This document shows, in pieces, positions 15,533-24,098 of a stretch of DNA of 30,884 nt; the first letter of the stretch is position 1; each line of letters opens with the position of its first letter. The stretch spans positions 1-30,884 of the forward strand of contig URDC01000019.1 of assembly GCA_900546565.1 (NCBI GenBank). Reading direction: 5' to 3'. The DNA is from an uncultured Opitutales bacterium (lineage in GTDB: Bacteria > Verrucomicrobiota > Verrucomicrobiia > Opitutales > Intestinicryptomonadaceae). Position numbers and translations under genes: made by a program. The notes under the pieces were generated by a model. It saw only the letters and a program-made list of their open reading frames with translations. It did not search any database and was not told the origin of the DNA.

Positions 15533-16497
15533 TTTTCTTCGTGGTCGACTTTCGAGGCAAGCACTTTGACTTTCAGCGCGGGAACGTCGACAAATTCCGT
15601 TTCGCAACCCGCAAGAGCCGCTTCAATCGCGCCCATTTTGGCGTCGAAGTTGTCTATGGAGGAAACGAAAACCGCCTCGGGCGTTGCGGCTCTGACCGCC
15701 GCGCCCCACTCGGGCTCGCCCTGATGGCTGAGAACGATGTGTTCGAGCCGCGCAAGAAGGTCGTCGTTGAGATTGTTTTTAATGCCCGCGCGGCGGATTA
15801 TGCGGTATCCGAGCACGACGTGCCCCTGCAAAAGCCCGAGTTTTGTCCTGTCGGGCGCAAGCCCCTGCGAGTATTCGATAACCTTGCCGACATCGTGGAC
15901 AATTGCGCCCGCCAAAGCCAAATCCCTGTCGACGTTCGGATACAACGGCGCGAGTGCCGCCGCCATTCTGCCGCAGCGCAGCGAGTGCTCCAAAAGGCCG
16001 TAAAGGTATGCGTGGTGCATTTTGACCGCCGCAGTCGACGTCCAGAATTTGCCAGCGGTGCTTTCGATTGCGAAGTTCACGGTGTTGCGCAGGTTCTCGT
16101 CGGCAATCGAGGCAATCAACGCCTCCAATTCGGCGCGCATTTTTTGCGGGTCGAAGGGGGAAACGGGCGCGAGCGACGCGTAGACTTCGTCAATCTCCGA
16201 CTGTTCGAGTTTCCGCGCTCCGTCGATTTTCGGGCTGAATCGCCCCTGATAGAAATCGGACACGCCGCGGAGTTCGAAAACGTCGCCCGACTCCGCGCCT
16301 TTGAGCGGCTCGAACGCGGCCGAACCCTCGAAGCACATTGCCGAAAACGCGCCCGAATTGTCGCCGAATTCGAGCATTAAAAATTCGCTCGCGTTCTTGG
16401 CCGTGCGAACCTGAACGGAGCGCAAAACCGCGACGACTTCGAACTGCCGCTTGCCGTCACCCTCCCTAAAATTCTTTAAGTCGGAAACTTTATACAT
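15529..16497 (-). CDS. HD-domain 3'-5' exoribonuclease, YhaM-like
   Basis: Protein of 322 residues with an N-terminal OB-fold-like segment (about 15-100; FEVVAVLRSVQVRTAKNASEF) and a C-terminal HD domain. Metal-site features are the histidine in LLEHSLRCG, the HD pair in AIVHDVGKVIEY, a histidine in LLQGHVVLG, LSHQGEPEWGAA, and the aspartates of SSIDNFDAKM. This OB-HD order, and VHDVGK and SHQGEPEWGA in particular, match YhaM/CBF1-type Mn-dependent 3'-5' exoribonucleases. The start at 16497 overlaps the end of prmA by 8 nt. It probably acts in RNA turnover; DNA could also be a substrate, as for YhaM. Confidence 0.87.
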   Translation of the reverse strand: MYKVSDLKNFREGDGKRQFEVVAVLRSVQVRTAKNASEFLMLEFGDNSGAFSAMCFEGSAAFEPLKGAESGDVFELRGVSDFYQGRFSPKIDGARKLEQSEIDEVYASLAPVSPFDPQKMRAELEALIASIADENLRNTVNFAIESTAGKFWTSTAAVKMHHAYLYGLLEHSLRCGRMAAALAPLYPNVDRDLALAGAIVHDVGKVIEYSQGLAPDRTKLGLLQGHVVLGYRIIRRAGIKNNLNDDLLARLEHIVLSHQGEPEWGAAVRAATPEAVFVSSIDNFDAKMGAIEAALAGCETEFVDVPALKVKVLASKVDHEEK

Positions 16498-17377
16498 TGT
16501 CTTTGAATTTTATTTCCAGACGCGACCAGTCGCCCATCGACATGCTTTCGCACGACTCTTCGCGTCCGTCCAAGCGCGAGAGGAAGTAGTCTTTTACCCT
16601 CGCGTTTTCGGCGGCGAGAATTCCGCTTAAAATCAGGCGACCGCCCGCCTTCACCGAATCGATGAGGTTGTCGGCGTAGATGCACAGAACGTCCGAAATT
16701 ATGTTCGCCAAAACGATGTCCGCCTTTTTGCCTTCGAGGGCGCGTTCAATGCCCGCGTGCTCGAATGAAATGCCGTCGAGGGCGATGTTGTTGAGCTTCG
16801 CGTTTTCGAGGCTGACGCGAACCGCCTCTTCGTCGCGGTCGAAGCCATAGACTTTGCCGAAGCCGAACATCTTTGCCGTAAGCGCGAGAATGCCCGAGCC
16901 GCAGCCTGCGTCAATCAGGAATTTGTCCGAGACGTCGCCGCCGCAGGCGTCGATATAGTCGAGCATGCTCATGGCGCAAAGGCGCGTCGTGGGGTGGTCG
17001 CCGGTGCCGAAGGCAAGACCTGCGTCGAAATAAAAAACCTTTTCGTTTGGAGGTTCTTTGAAGTCGCCGCGCATCCAAAGCGGAACCCAGTTGAGACCTT
17101 TGTAGTTCCACGCGGTGAGGAATTTTTTGTATTCCTCCTTCCAGTCCCTGTCGCAGACGGTTTCCATCGACGGCGATTCGGGCAGCTCGGGGAACGCGGC
17201 GCGAAGGGCTGCGTAGCCCGCTTCGGCAGCGGGCTTGTCGTCGAAATATCCGAACAAAAGCGGAACGTGTTTGTCGTCGATTTTTTCCAAGCCCCAGTTT
17301 GGACAGCCGGTTTCGCAGCACCAAGCTTCGAGCGGTTCGGCGAACGAATTTTTCACGTTAAGAGAAATTCTTACCAT
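16490..17377 (-). CDS. prmA: Ribosomal protein L11 methyltransferase
   Basis: SAM-dependent methyltransferase modifying ribosomal protein L11, 295 residues. The PrmA signature GLAFGTGDHPTTRLC is near residues 121-135, the SAM-binding motif I is LIDAGCGSGILAL, and the post-II motif is LANIISDVL, the family's Asn-containing catalytic block. The N-terminal part, which in PrmA binds L11, is divergent, with an unusual cysteine-rich start (WCCETGCPNWGL). The start is the ATG at 17377, 13 nt downstream of trxB. Function is likely; a related substrate cannot be fully excluded. Confidence 0.9.
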   Translation of the reverse strand: MVRISLNVKNSFAEPLEAWCCETGCPNWGLEKIDDKHVPLLFGYFDDKPAAEAGYAALRAAFPELPESPSMETVCDRDWKEEYKKFLTAWNYKGLNWVPLWMRGDFKEPPNEKVFYFDAGLAFGTGDHPTTRLCAMSMLDYIDACGGDVSDKFLIDAGCGSGILALTAKMFGFGKVYGFDRDEEAVRVSLENAKLNNIALDGISFEHAGIERALEGKKADIVLANIISDVLCIYADNLIDSVKAGGRLILSGILAAENARVKDYFLSRLDGREESCESMSMGDWSRLEIKFKDNV

Positions 17378-17390
17378 ATACTACTTTCTA

Positions 17391-18305
17391 TTATAAATCA
17401 TTAGACGCCGCAATCGCCGCCTTGCAACCCGAAGCCGCAGCGGTTATCGCCTGCCGAAAATCCCTGTCGGCGCAGTCGCCCGCAGCGTAGACGTTTTCGA
17501 CGTTCGTAAAAACTTCGCGCGAAACTTTTATGTATCCGTCGGGGTCGGTTTCGACGGCGTCCCTGAAAACCGCGGTGTTCGGCGCGTGCCCGATTGCGAC
17601 AAAAACGCCCGAGCACGCCACTTCGACAGTCTCGGAAGTCTTGACGTTTTTCAAAACAGCCCCGCGGCATTTGCCGTCCGAGCCAATCAAAACCTCCGCC
17701 AAAACCGAGTCCCAAACGGGGGTGATTTTCGGGTTTGCAAGAACGCGCTCCGCCATAATTTTAGAGGCGCGGAGCTCGCCGCGGCGGTGGACGAGTTTTA
17801 CGGAATTGCAAAAGCGCGTCAGAAAAAGCGCGTCTTCGCAGGCGGTATCGCCGCCGCCGATTACGATTACATCTTTGCCGCGATAAAATGCGCCGTCGCA
17901 GGTCGCGCACGCCGAAACTCCGCCGTGCCCGTAAAGTTCGGCTTCGCCTTTCGCGCCAGTCATTCGGGGCGAAGAGCCCGTTGCGATTATCACTTTGCGG
18001 GTTTCCAAAACCGTTCCGCCTTCGAGAAACAGCTTTTTGGGCTCGCCCGAAAAATCGACGCGCCCGACCGCCGCGCTTTCCATGCGCGCGCCGAACTTAA
18101 CTGCCTGTTCGCGCATCTTCCATACGAGGTCGAAGCCGCCGATTCCCTCGGGGAAGCCCGGATAATTTTCGACATTGCTTGTCGTAGTAAGCAAACCGCC
18201 CGCGCGGGGCCCTTCCAAAACGACGGGCGACATTCCCGCACGCGCCGCATAAATTGCCGCGCCAAGCCCCGCGCACCCGCTACCGATAATAACCAGTTCT
18301 TCCAT
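17391..18305 (-). CDS. trxB: Thioredoxin-disulfide reductase
   Basis: NADPH-dependent flavoenzyme reducing thioredoxin, 304 residues. FAD loop IGSGCAGLGAA is at 7-17; a cysteine replaces the usual proline of GSGPAG. Redox centre CATCDG has C133/C136, the NADPH-binding loop is VIGGGDTACEDALF near residue 150, and the C-terminal FAD motif is YAAGDCADRDFRQAITAAASG. It is the first gene of the six-gene leftward operon. AGGA lies 6 nt before the ATG, one of the few Shine-Dalgarno-like signals in the window. No thioredoxin gene is adjacent. Confidence 0.95.
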   Translation of the reverse strand: MEELVIIGSGCAGLGAAIYAARAGMSPVVLEGPRAGGLLTTTSNVENYPGFPEGIGGFDLVWKMREQAVKFGARMESAAVGRVDFSGEPKKLFLEGGTVLETRKVIIATGSSPRMTGAKGEAELYGHGGVSACATCDGAFYRGKDVIVIGGGDTACEDALFLTRFCNSVKLVHRRGELRASKIMAERVLANPKITPVWDSVLAEVLIGSDGKCRGAVLKNVKTSETVEVACSGVFVAIGHAPNTAVFRDAVETDPDGYIKVSREVFTNVENVYAAGDCADRDFRQAITAAASGCKAAIAASNDL

Positions 18306-18451
18306 AAATATCCTAAACTTGCTACTTATATCGGATTAAAACAATAAAGTATGCGCGCGCAAGGAAATTTCGACGCCCGCGCGCACGAAATTGCGCCCGA
18401 GCTCCGCCTAAAAATCTTGCATAACCGCCCGCCTTGCGCCTTTATTTTCGT

Positions 18452-19246
18452 ATGAGACTTTTCGACACCCACGCACACCTCGACACCTTCATAGCCGACA
18501 ACACCCTCGCGCAAGTCCTCGACGACGCCAAGGCTGCGGGGCTTGAACACATAATAACCGCCTCGACAAAGCCCGAGGATTGGCTCAAATACAGGAAACT
18601 CGCGCAAAATTCGGACGGGTTTGTTTTGTGGACAATCGGAATCCACCCAGAGGACATTGACGAAAATTCCTACGACTTTCTCGACGCCCTGCCCTCTTTC
18701 TTTGCGGACGACATTCCGCCTGCGGCAGTCGGCGAAATCGGGCTTGATTTCCACTTTCTGCCCAAAGAAAAATCTGCGGCCGCCGAAACCGTAAAAAGGC
18801 AGAAGGAAATCTTCGCCCGGCAACTCGCCCTTGCGCGCGACCTCGGCGCGAAAGTTTGCATTCACGCCCGCGACGCCATTGACGAGGTAGTTGACGGAAT
18901 GCTATCAGCCGATTTTCCGCCAGAAAACGCCGTTTTCCATTGTTATGCAGGCAATGTGGAACAGCTCAAAAGATTGAATGCACTCGGCGCGCGAGCCTCT
19001 TGGACGGGAATAATAACCTATCCGAGCGCGGACGAAATGCGTCGGTGCATGCTCGCGCAGGGGCTCGAAAAAATCATGTTCGAAACCGATTGCCCATACC
19101 TCGCCCCAGTTCCGCACCGCAAAGAAACAAACCGCCCCGCATTGGTTTCGGAAACTGTCAAATACGCCGCCAACCTCTTCAATATCCCCGCAGAAACCCT
19201 CGCCGACATCTCAACCTCAAACGCCACAAACTGGTTTCTTTCGTAA
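18452..19246 (+). CDS. tatD: TatD-family metal-dependent hydrolase/DNase
   Basis: TIM-barrel metallohydrolase of 264 residues, the normal TatD length. Metal ligands: H7/H9 in DTHAHLD, glutamate in AVGEIGLDFHF, histidine in KVCIHARDA, histidine in VFHCYAG, and aspartate in FETDCPYLAPVPHRKETN. TatD proteins have 3'-5' DNase and exonuclease activity and are linked to DNA repair or D-Tyr-tRNA quality control. The start is the ATG at 18452 (MRLFDTHAHLD); a TTG 6 codons upstream adds unlikely residues. It is divergent from trxB and convergent with hisB across a repeat-containing gap. Confidence 0.94.
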   Translation: MRLFDTHAHLDTFIADNTLAQVLDDAKAAGLEHIITASTKPEDWLKYRKLAQNSDGFVLWTIGIHPEDIDENSYDFLDALPSFFADDIPPAAVGEIGLDFHFLPKEKSAAAETVKRQKEIFARQLALARDLGAKVCIHARDAIDEVVDGMLSADFPPENAVFHCYAGNVEQLKRLNALGARASWTGIITYPSADEMRRCMLAQGLEKIMFETDCPYLAPVPHRKETNRPALVSETVKYAANLFNIPAETLADISTSNATNWFLS

Positions 19247-19327
19247 TTCCGAACCCAGCGCGACTTGTAGCAAAAAAACGAAACGAAAGTTTAGCTTACA
19301 CTATTTTGCGGATTAGGATAAAGCAAA

Positions 19328-19440
19328 GGCGGAATTGCCTTTGGCAATCGCCGCCCCTTCACTACATATAAAAAATGTAGGCGTTTATTAAAGGAGGATT
19401 ATTTGCCGTAGGCAAATCCTCCGCCGGTGCACGTCTTATA
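19328..19440. repeat. Two hairpin elements of the interspersed family
   Basis: Element 5 is GGCGG-A-ATTGCC (19328-19339), loop TTT, GGCAAT-CG-CCGCC (19343-19355), then CACTACATATAAAAAATG. Element 6 is GTAGG (19378-19382), then GGAGGA-TTA-TTTGCC (19393-19407), loop GTA, GGCAAATCCTCC (19411-19422) and CGGTGCACGTCTTATAAAA. Element 6 pairs 6+6 bp around a 3-nt bulge, as does unit 2 of the 2647-2870 array. The flank runs directly into the hisB stop codon at 19438-19436. Between tatD and 19328 nothing else is recognisable. Confidence 0.82.
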
Positions 19441-20029
19441 AAATACCTTTGGTGGAGGGCAAGGCTTGACCCAGTTTTGGATTGCGCGAAACCGCCACAT
19501 TCAGCGCGCGGGCAAAACATTTGAACGCGCCTTCGGCAATGTGGTGGGGCTCGTCGCCATATTCAAGCTTGACGTGCAAATTCGCGCCGACTTCATTGGC
19601 AAACGCCTGAAAGAATTCGCGGCAAAGCGATACGTTGAAGTCGCGCACGCGCGCATCGATGCGCCCGAGGTCGTAAACCAAAATAGGGCGGTTGCTCAAA
19701 TCGAGCGCAACGCGCACCAAAACTTCGTCCATAGGTAAAATGAAAAAACCGTAGCGGTTTATGCCCGCCTTGTCGCCGAGAGCCTGTTTGAACGCCTGCC
19801 CCAAAACAATGCCTACATCTTCGACAGTGTGGTGGTAGTCAATATCGACGTCGCCGGCCGCCTTGATTTTTAGGTCGAAAAGCCCGTGCCGCGCAAAAAG
19901 TTCGAGCATATGGTTGAAAAACGGAATACCCGTTTCAATATCATACTTACCCGAGCCGTCAATATCGAGCAAAAGCGATATTTGCGTTTCGGTCGTGTTG
20001 CGTGTGATGTTTGATGTTCGATTTTTCAT
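19436..20029 (-). CDS. hisB: Imidazoleglycerol-phosphate dehydratase
   Basis: Sixth step of histidine biosynthesis: dehydration of imidazole glycerol phosphate to imidazole acetol phosphate. The 197 residues correspond to a monofunctional enzyme with no N-terminal phosphatase. Metal-binding histidine motifs: FFNHMLELFARHG near 38-50, DYHHTVEDVGIVLG near 64-77, and EPHHIAEGAFK near 160-170; SRNPKLGQALPSTKG is the usual C-terminus. The start is the ATG at 20029, overlapping the hisC stop by 4 nt. The stop codon abuts a hairpin repeat element. Confidence 0.96.
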   Translation of the reverse strand: MKNRTSNITRNTTETQISLLLDIDGSGKYDIETGIPFFNHMLELFARHGLFDLKIKAAGDVDIDYHHTVEDVGIVLGQAFKQALGDKAGINRYGFFILPMDEVLVRVALDLSNRPILVYDLGRIDARVRDFNVSLCREFFQAFANEVGANLHVKLEYGDEPHHIAEGAFKCFARALNVAVSRNPKLGQALPSTKGIL

Positions 20030-21123
20030 AAATTTATCCAGTCGCGCACGGCGAGTTCGAAGGCGTCCATTTGCTCCTTCGTGCCGATAGTCAAACGAAT
20101 CGACATCTTGATGGAATCCTCTTTCGGGAAATAGCGCAACAAAATTTTGTGCGAGCGCAGATATTCGAAAAGACTCTTTGCAACGTCCGCGCCCTCGCGC
20201 CCCGCCTTGTCTTTCGGAGTGAAGAGGACAAAGTTGGACGCACTCTTGAAATAACGCCAGCCGAGACTGTCGAAAAACGCTTCGGTTTGGGCGCGGGCGG
20301 AAAGCACGAGCGCGATTTTTTCGGCGTAATACGCGCGGTCATCGAGCGCGGCAACGCCCGCAGCCTGCGCGAGTCGGTCGAGATTGTAGCTGTCGCGCAC
20401 GCGGTCGAGAACCTCGACAATCGCGGGAGACGCCAAGCCCCAGCCTATGCGCATACCCGCCAAGCCCCAGCCCTTCGAAGACGTGCCCGAAACGATGAGG
20501 TTGTCGTATTCGCAAACGAGCTTCGCCGCGGACCAGCCAGCAAAGGGCGCATACGCCTCGTCGACAAGAACAAGACCGTCGAAACCCTCGACGAGCCTGC
20601 GCACGTCCGCCTCGCAGAAATGCAGCCCAGTAGGCGCGTTGGGGTTCACGAAGAAAAATATGTTTGCCCCGCACGAAAATATTTTTTCGAACGGAATTGA
20701 CATATCGGGGTTGAATGGAATCTTGACAAGCTCGGAGTCCTGAATCTTCGCAAGGACGGGATAGAGGCTGTAACTCGGATCGAGAGTCGCCACGGTTTTG
20801 CGGCAGTCGCAAAAGGCGCGAACCGCCAAATTCAGAAGGTCGTCCGAGCCGTTTGCGGCAAACGCGCACGATTCGGGCACGCCGAAATACCGCGCCACCG
20901 CCGAGCGCAGCCTGACGCTTTCGGGGTTCGGGTAAAGCCTCAGCGATGCGCCGTCTCCGCCGAGTTCCGCCAAGACCGCCTCGCGCACTTTCGGCGATGG
21001 CGGATAGGGAAATTCGTTCGTGTTGAGCTTAATCCAGTCCGAGGTGTCGGGCTGTTCGCCGGGGGTATACGCGCTCACGCGCGAGACGCCCGCGGAAATT
21101 CTGTCCGAAAGATTTATTTTCAT
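20026..21123 (-). CDS. hisC: Histidinol-phosphate aminotransferase
   Basis: PLP-dependent aminotransferase forming histidinol phosphate from imidazole acetol phosphate and glutamate, 365 residues. Motifs: KLNTNEFPYPPSP near the N-terminus, LYPNPESVRLR, NPNAPTG at 160-166, DEAY at 188-191, PLP lysine K217 in SSKGWGLAGMRIGW, and the C-terminal SIRLTIGT. It is coupled by 4-nt overlaps to the CobW-like gene upstream and hisB downstream. A related aromatic aminotransferase activity is possible, but adjacency to hisB favours HisC. Confidence 0.94.
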   Translation of the reverse strand: MKINLSDRISAGVSRVSAYTPGEQPDTSDWIKLNTNEFPYPPSPKVREAVLAELGGDGASLRLYPNPESVRLRSAVARYFGVPESCAFAANGSDDLLNLAVRAFCDCRKTVATLDPSYSLYPVLAKIQDSELVKIPFNPDMSIPFEKIFSCGANIFFFVNPNAPTGLHFCEADVRRLVEGFDGLVLVDEAYAPFAGWSAAKLVCEYDNLIVSGTSSKGWGLAGMRIGWGLASPAIVEVLDRVRDSYNLDRLAQAAGVAALDDRAYYAEKIALVLSARAQTEAFFDSLGWRYFKSASNFVLFTPKDKAGREGADVAKSLFEYLRSHKILLRYFPKEDSIKMSIRLTIGTKEQMDAFELAVRDWINL

Positions 21124-21911
21124 TTTTCACGCTCCTGTTGCGTCTGCTTGTGCGCGGCCACGGCAAATTCCGAAACGTCGCGCACGGGATTTTTTCTGAG
21201 CCCGTTTTGCAGCCTCTCCAAATACGGGTCGGGCTTGCGCTCCAAACTGAACGGCTCGTCGGGGAGGTTGTCCTCGTCCAAGTCGAGTTCGTCGACGGGG
21301 TCGTATTCGTCGAAAAGCATCGAAATTCTGCGCGTCTGCTCAACGGTAAGTTCGAGGGGATTACGAACCCGCCCGCGGGCGTCTAAAAATTCGACAATGT
21401 GCGGACGGCAGTCCTTTTTGAATTTCGAAGTGATTTCCTTGACTGTGGAATTGGGCACGCCGCCGCGGTTCGAAAGCAGAACGCAGTCGGCAAAATGCGA
21501 AAGCGCGTCGATGTAGCCGTCGACATTCTTTGCGAACATATCGCGCATTTTGCAGTCGACAACCGACCAGATTCGCGCGAGCCGCACCGCGCCCGAGTCG
21601 ACGATTTTCTTGAAGTTTTCGACGGCGTCGGCGATGTTTTCTCGCGAGTCGGCTACAAACAAAACCGCGTCGAACCCGCCGCCCGCAACCGACTGCGAAA
21701 GCTTTTCGAGCGCATCGGAAGCGGATTCATAGCGGAACACTCGGACGTTTTCGAGAGCCTCCAACGCGGAATCCGCCGCCGTTTGCGGTTCGCCCGAGGC
21801 TACGAAAACCGCCGTCCGACATTCGCCGAAAGCGTTTTTGCAAACGTCGGCGCAAAGCGCGCGACGCCCCGAGAAAACGCTGCCCAAAATCAAATATGTC
21901 GGCGTTGCCAT
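21120..21911 (-). CDS. Degenerate CobW/G3E-like P-loop protein, function unknown
   Basis: Protein of 263 residues that I do not recognise with certainty. The N-terminus YLILGSVFSGRRALC resembles a Walker A loop, but the essential GK(S/T) reads G15-R16-R17. Later, LARIWSVVDCKMRD (about 113-126) and SHFADCVLLSNRGG (about 137-150) resemble the G3E/CobW patterns for strand VVDA and for the NKxD motif, the latter here SNRGG. The C-terminal 60 or so residues are acidic then basic (DPVDELDLDEDNLPDE) and probably disordered. It is cytosolic with no signal or membrane segment. It is tightly embedded between aroC (6-nt gap) and hisC (4-nt overlap). It may have lost nucleotide binding. The fold assignment is tentative. 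Confidence 0.55.
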   Translation of the reverse strand: MATPTYLILGSVFSGRRALCADVCKNAFGECRTAVFVASGEPQTAADSALEALENVRVFRYESASDALEKLSQSVAGGGFDAVLFVADSRENIADAVENFKKIVDSGAVRLARIWSVVDCKMRDMFAKNVDGYIDALSHFADCVLLSNRGGVPNSTVKEITSKFKKDCRPHIVEFLDARGRVRNPLELTVEQTRRISMLFDEYDPVDELDLDEDNLPDEPFSLERKPDPYLERLQNGLRKNPVRDVSEFAVAAHKQTQQEREK

Positions 21912-21917
21912 AAAAAA

Positions 21918-23006
21918 TCACCCTTCTATTGCGCGTTGGCGCAAAAGCGCGTCGGCGGCAACCAAAGCCGCCATTGCCTCGACAATCGGAACAGCGCGGG
22001 GCAGAACGCAGGGGTCGTGCCGCCCCCTGCCGATAACCTTGACGGGCTGCAACTCGCGCGAAATGGTGTCCTGCTCTTTGGCGATAGTCGCCGTCGGCTT
22101 GAACGCAACCTTGAAATCGACGGGGCGCGAAGATGTCATTCCGCCGAGCACGCCGCCTGCATTGTTAGTCTTTGTCAAAACCGCACCGCTCTCGTCGATG
22201 ACGAAAATGTCGTTGTGGCGCGAGCCGAACATACGCGTGCCCGCAAATCCACTGCCGATTTCAAAACCCTTCGTCGCTGGAATGGAAAGCATTGCCTTGC
22301 CCAAGTCGGCTTCGAACCTGTCGAAGACGGGGTTGCCAAGCCCCGCGGGCAGCCCCTCGATTCTGCACCGAATCACGCCGCCGACCGAATCGCCCCCGCT
22401 GCGGGCCTTCTTGACAAGCTCAATCATTTTGTCGGCTGTCGGCCTATGCGGGCAACGCATCGGCGTCGCCTCTATTTCCGCCTCCGTGGGCGTCTGGACG
22501 ATGGCTGGCATTGAAATCAGATTCACGCTCTCGACCCACGCGGTTATTTTCACGCCGTCGCCTAAAAAGCGGTTCAAAATTTTCTTCGCAATCGCGCCCG
22601 CTGCGACGCGCCCGATTGTCTCGCGGGCGGAGCTTCTGCCGCCGCCGCGCGGATCGCGCAAGCCGAATTTGGCGTCGTAGGTAAAGTCGGCATGCGAAGG
22701 CCGCCAAAGCTTTTCGATTTCTGAATAGTCCTGCGAACGCTGGTCGCGGTTTTCGACGACAATACAAATGGGAGTGCCGAGCGTGCGGCCGTTGTAGACG
22801 CCCGAAAGAATTCTGCACTCATCGCTCTCGTTGCGGAGCGTGGAAATATCGCTCTGGCCTGGGCGGCGTCGGTCGAGGCCGCGCTGAATGTCGGCTTCGG
22901 AAAGTTCCAAGTTGGACGGACACCCGTCGACGACGCATCCGACCGCCGCGCCGTGGCTTTCGCCGAATGTTGTGGTTGTCAAAATTTTTCCGAAAATGTT
23001 TCCCAT
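21918..23006 (-). CDS. aroC: Chorismate synthase
   Basis: Final shikimate-pathway enzyme converting EPSP to chorismate, using reduced FMN without net redox change; 362 residues. Signatures: GESHGAAVGCVVDGCP at 15-30, RRRPGQSDISTLRNESD, the second signature in DPRGGGRSSARETIGRVAAGA near 125, and GVLGGMTSSRPVDFKVAFKPT with the C-terminal GRHDPCVLPRAVPIVEAM. The start is the ATG at 23006 (MGNIFGKILT), preceded closely by an extended -10 promoter. It is the first gene of a four-gene leftward operon with the CobW-like gene, hisC and hisB, an aromatic/histidine amino-acid grouping. Confidence 0.97.
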   Translation of the reverse strand: MGNIFGKILTTTTFGESHGAAVGCVVDGCPSNLELSEADIQRGLDRRRPGQSDISTLRNESDECRILSGVYNGRTLGTPICIVVENRDQRSQDYSEIEKLWRPSHADFTYDAKFGLRDPRGGGRSSARETIGRVAAGAIAKKILNRFLGDGVKITAWVESVNLISMPAIVQTPTEAEIEATPMRCPHRPTADKMIELVKKARSGGDSVGGVIRCRIEGLPAGLGNPVFDRFEADLGKAMLSIPATKGFEIGSGFAGTRMFGSRHNDIFVIDESGAVLTKTNNAGGVLGGMTSSRPVDFKVAFKPTATIAKEQDTISRELQPVKVIGRGRHDPCVLPRAVPIVEAMAALVAADALLRQRAIEG

Positions 23007-23012
23007 ATGGCT

Positions 23013-23021
23013 ATTATAACA
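23013..23021 (-). promoter_or_regulatory. Extended -10 promoter of aroC
   Basis: On the minus strand TGTTATAAT (23021-23013) is a perfect -10 hexamer with the extended TGn element. Only 6 nt separate it from the aroC ATG, so the transcript would start at or next to the start codon. TTGAAA lies upstream (23044-23039) at 20 nt, too far to be an ideal -35. Confidence 0.6.
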
Positions 23022-23070
23022 CACGAGAGGGCGGCATTTTTCAAGCCTATAAGCTCAATATTTTGTTGAT

Positions 23071-23099
23071 TTTTTCGATAAAAAACGGACAAATACAAT
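23071..23099 (+). promoter_or_regulatory. Weak candidate promoter for the CPBP gene
   Basis: TACAAT (23094-23099) is a 5/6 -10 box that lies 15 nt before the ATG; the hexamer 17 nt upstream is TTTTTC, a poor -35. The predicted leader is about 8-9 nt. Confidence 0.35.
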
Positions 23100-23114
23100 A
23101 AACGAAATTTTGTT

Positions 23115-24083
23115 ATGAAGCGCAGCGAAGATTTAATGTTGTTCAACGCCAAACCCCATGAGCACGTTTACAAGGGGCTTTTTTTGTTTCTCGCAGTCTA
23201 CATCGGCGCGAGCCTTTTTGCGTCGATTTTGACGCCGCCGACATACTGGCTTGTTGAGTGGGTCGACAAAATCAACCCCTGCCGCCTGACAAAATACCTG
23301 CTCGGCAAGCGCGTCGACATCTTCTACGACCGCCTGCGCTGGGCGCCGATTGTGGTTGCGCTGCCGTGGGTTCTGAAATATTGCGGACTGCTTTCGTGGC
23401 GCAATTTGGGAATAGCCTTCGACAAATATTCGCTTAAACTTGCCGCCAAATTCTGGTCGATGGGACTTTGCATTGCGGCATTGGTCTACGCGGTTCAGAC
23501 GCTTTTTGCGGGCGCAAAAATAAACGCCGAAGCCGCGGTTTTAAACGTGGTGGTCTCGGCGGTTCTCGGCAGCGTGATACTCGGGTTTCTCGAAGAAATC
23601 GTATTCCGCGGGCTAATTATGCGCTGCGTTTACACGGCTATCGGCGCAGTTTCGGCAATCGTGCTAAGCTCGCTGTTCTTCGCCTACAAGCATTTCAAAG
23701 TTCCGAGCTCGATATGGAACCATATGCCCGAAAACGGGCACGCCGCCACTTGGGATTCGGGCTTTCTTACCTGCTACTACGACACCGTCGGAATTGCCTA
23801 CGAATTCGGGCTAATAGAGTTTGTCAGCCTCTTTCTTTTCGGCGCGCTGCTTTGCATGCTGTATGTCCGCACGAGGTCGCTGCTCGCGCCGATTTCGTTC
23901 CACGCGGGCGCGATTTTCTGTATGATGATTTTCAGCAAATGCTTCGAGCTTGACACAAACGAATACGCGTTCTGGCTGGGCACGAAGTGGTTTTCCGACG
24001 GCGTGTTGGGCTTGTGCGTGTGCTTGTTGTTTCTGCTCTACACGATTTTCTTTATGAAGGATTCGGGCAGATCGCTGCGCTAA
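23115..24083 (+). CDS. CPBP-family intramembrane metalloprotease
   Basis: Inner-membrane protein of 322 residues with about eight hydrophobic segments. The three CPBP/Abi catalytic motifs are visible: EEIVFRG (E160, E161, R165), FAYKHFK (H193) and SFHAG (H263). Relatives cleave CAAX-type proteins or membrane substrates, or act in bacteriocin self-immunity and regulation; the substrate here is unknown. A loop of about 40 residues (VPSSIWNHMPENGHAATWDS) between motifs 2 and 3 is longer than in compact family members. It is divergent from aroC and 15 nt upstream of the U32 gene, so the two may be co-transcribed. Confidence 0.88.
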   Translation: MKRSEDLMLFNAKPHEHVYKGLFLFLAVYIGASLFASILTPPTYWLVEWVDKINPCRLTKYLLGKRVDIFYDRLRWAPIVVALPWVLKYCGLLSWRNLGIAFDKYSLKLAAKFWSMGLCIAALVYAVQTLFAGAKINAEAAVLNVVVSAVLGSVILGFLEEIVFRGLIMRCVYTAIGAVSAIVLSSLFFAYKHFKVPSSIWNHMPENGHAATWDSGFLTCYYDTVGIAYEFGLIEFVSLFLFGALLCMLYVRTRSLLAPISFHAGAIFCMMIFSKCFELDTNEYAFWLGTKWFSDGVLGLCVCLLFLLYTIFFMKDSGRSLR

Positions 24084-24098
24084 AAAATACGACAAAAA

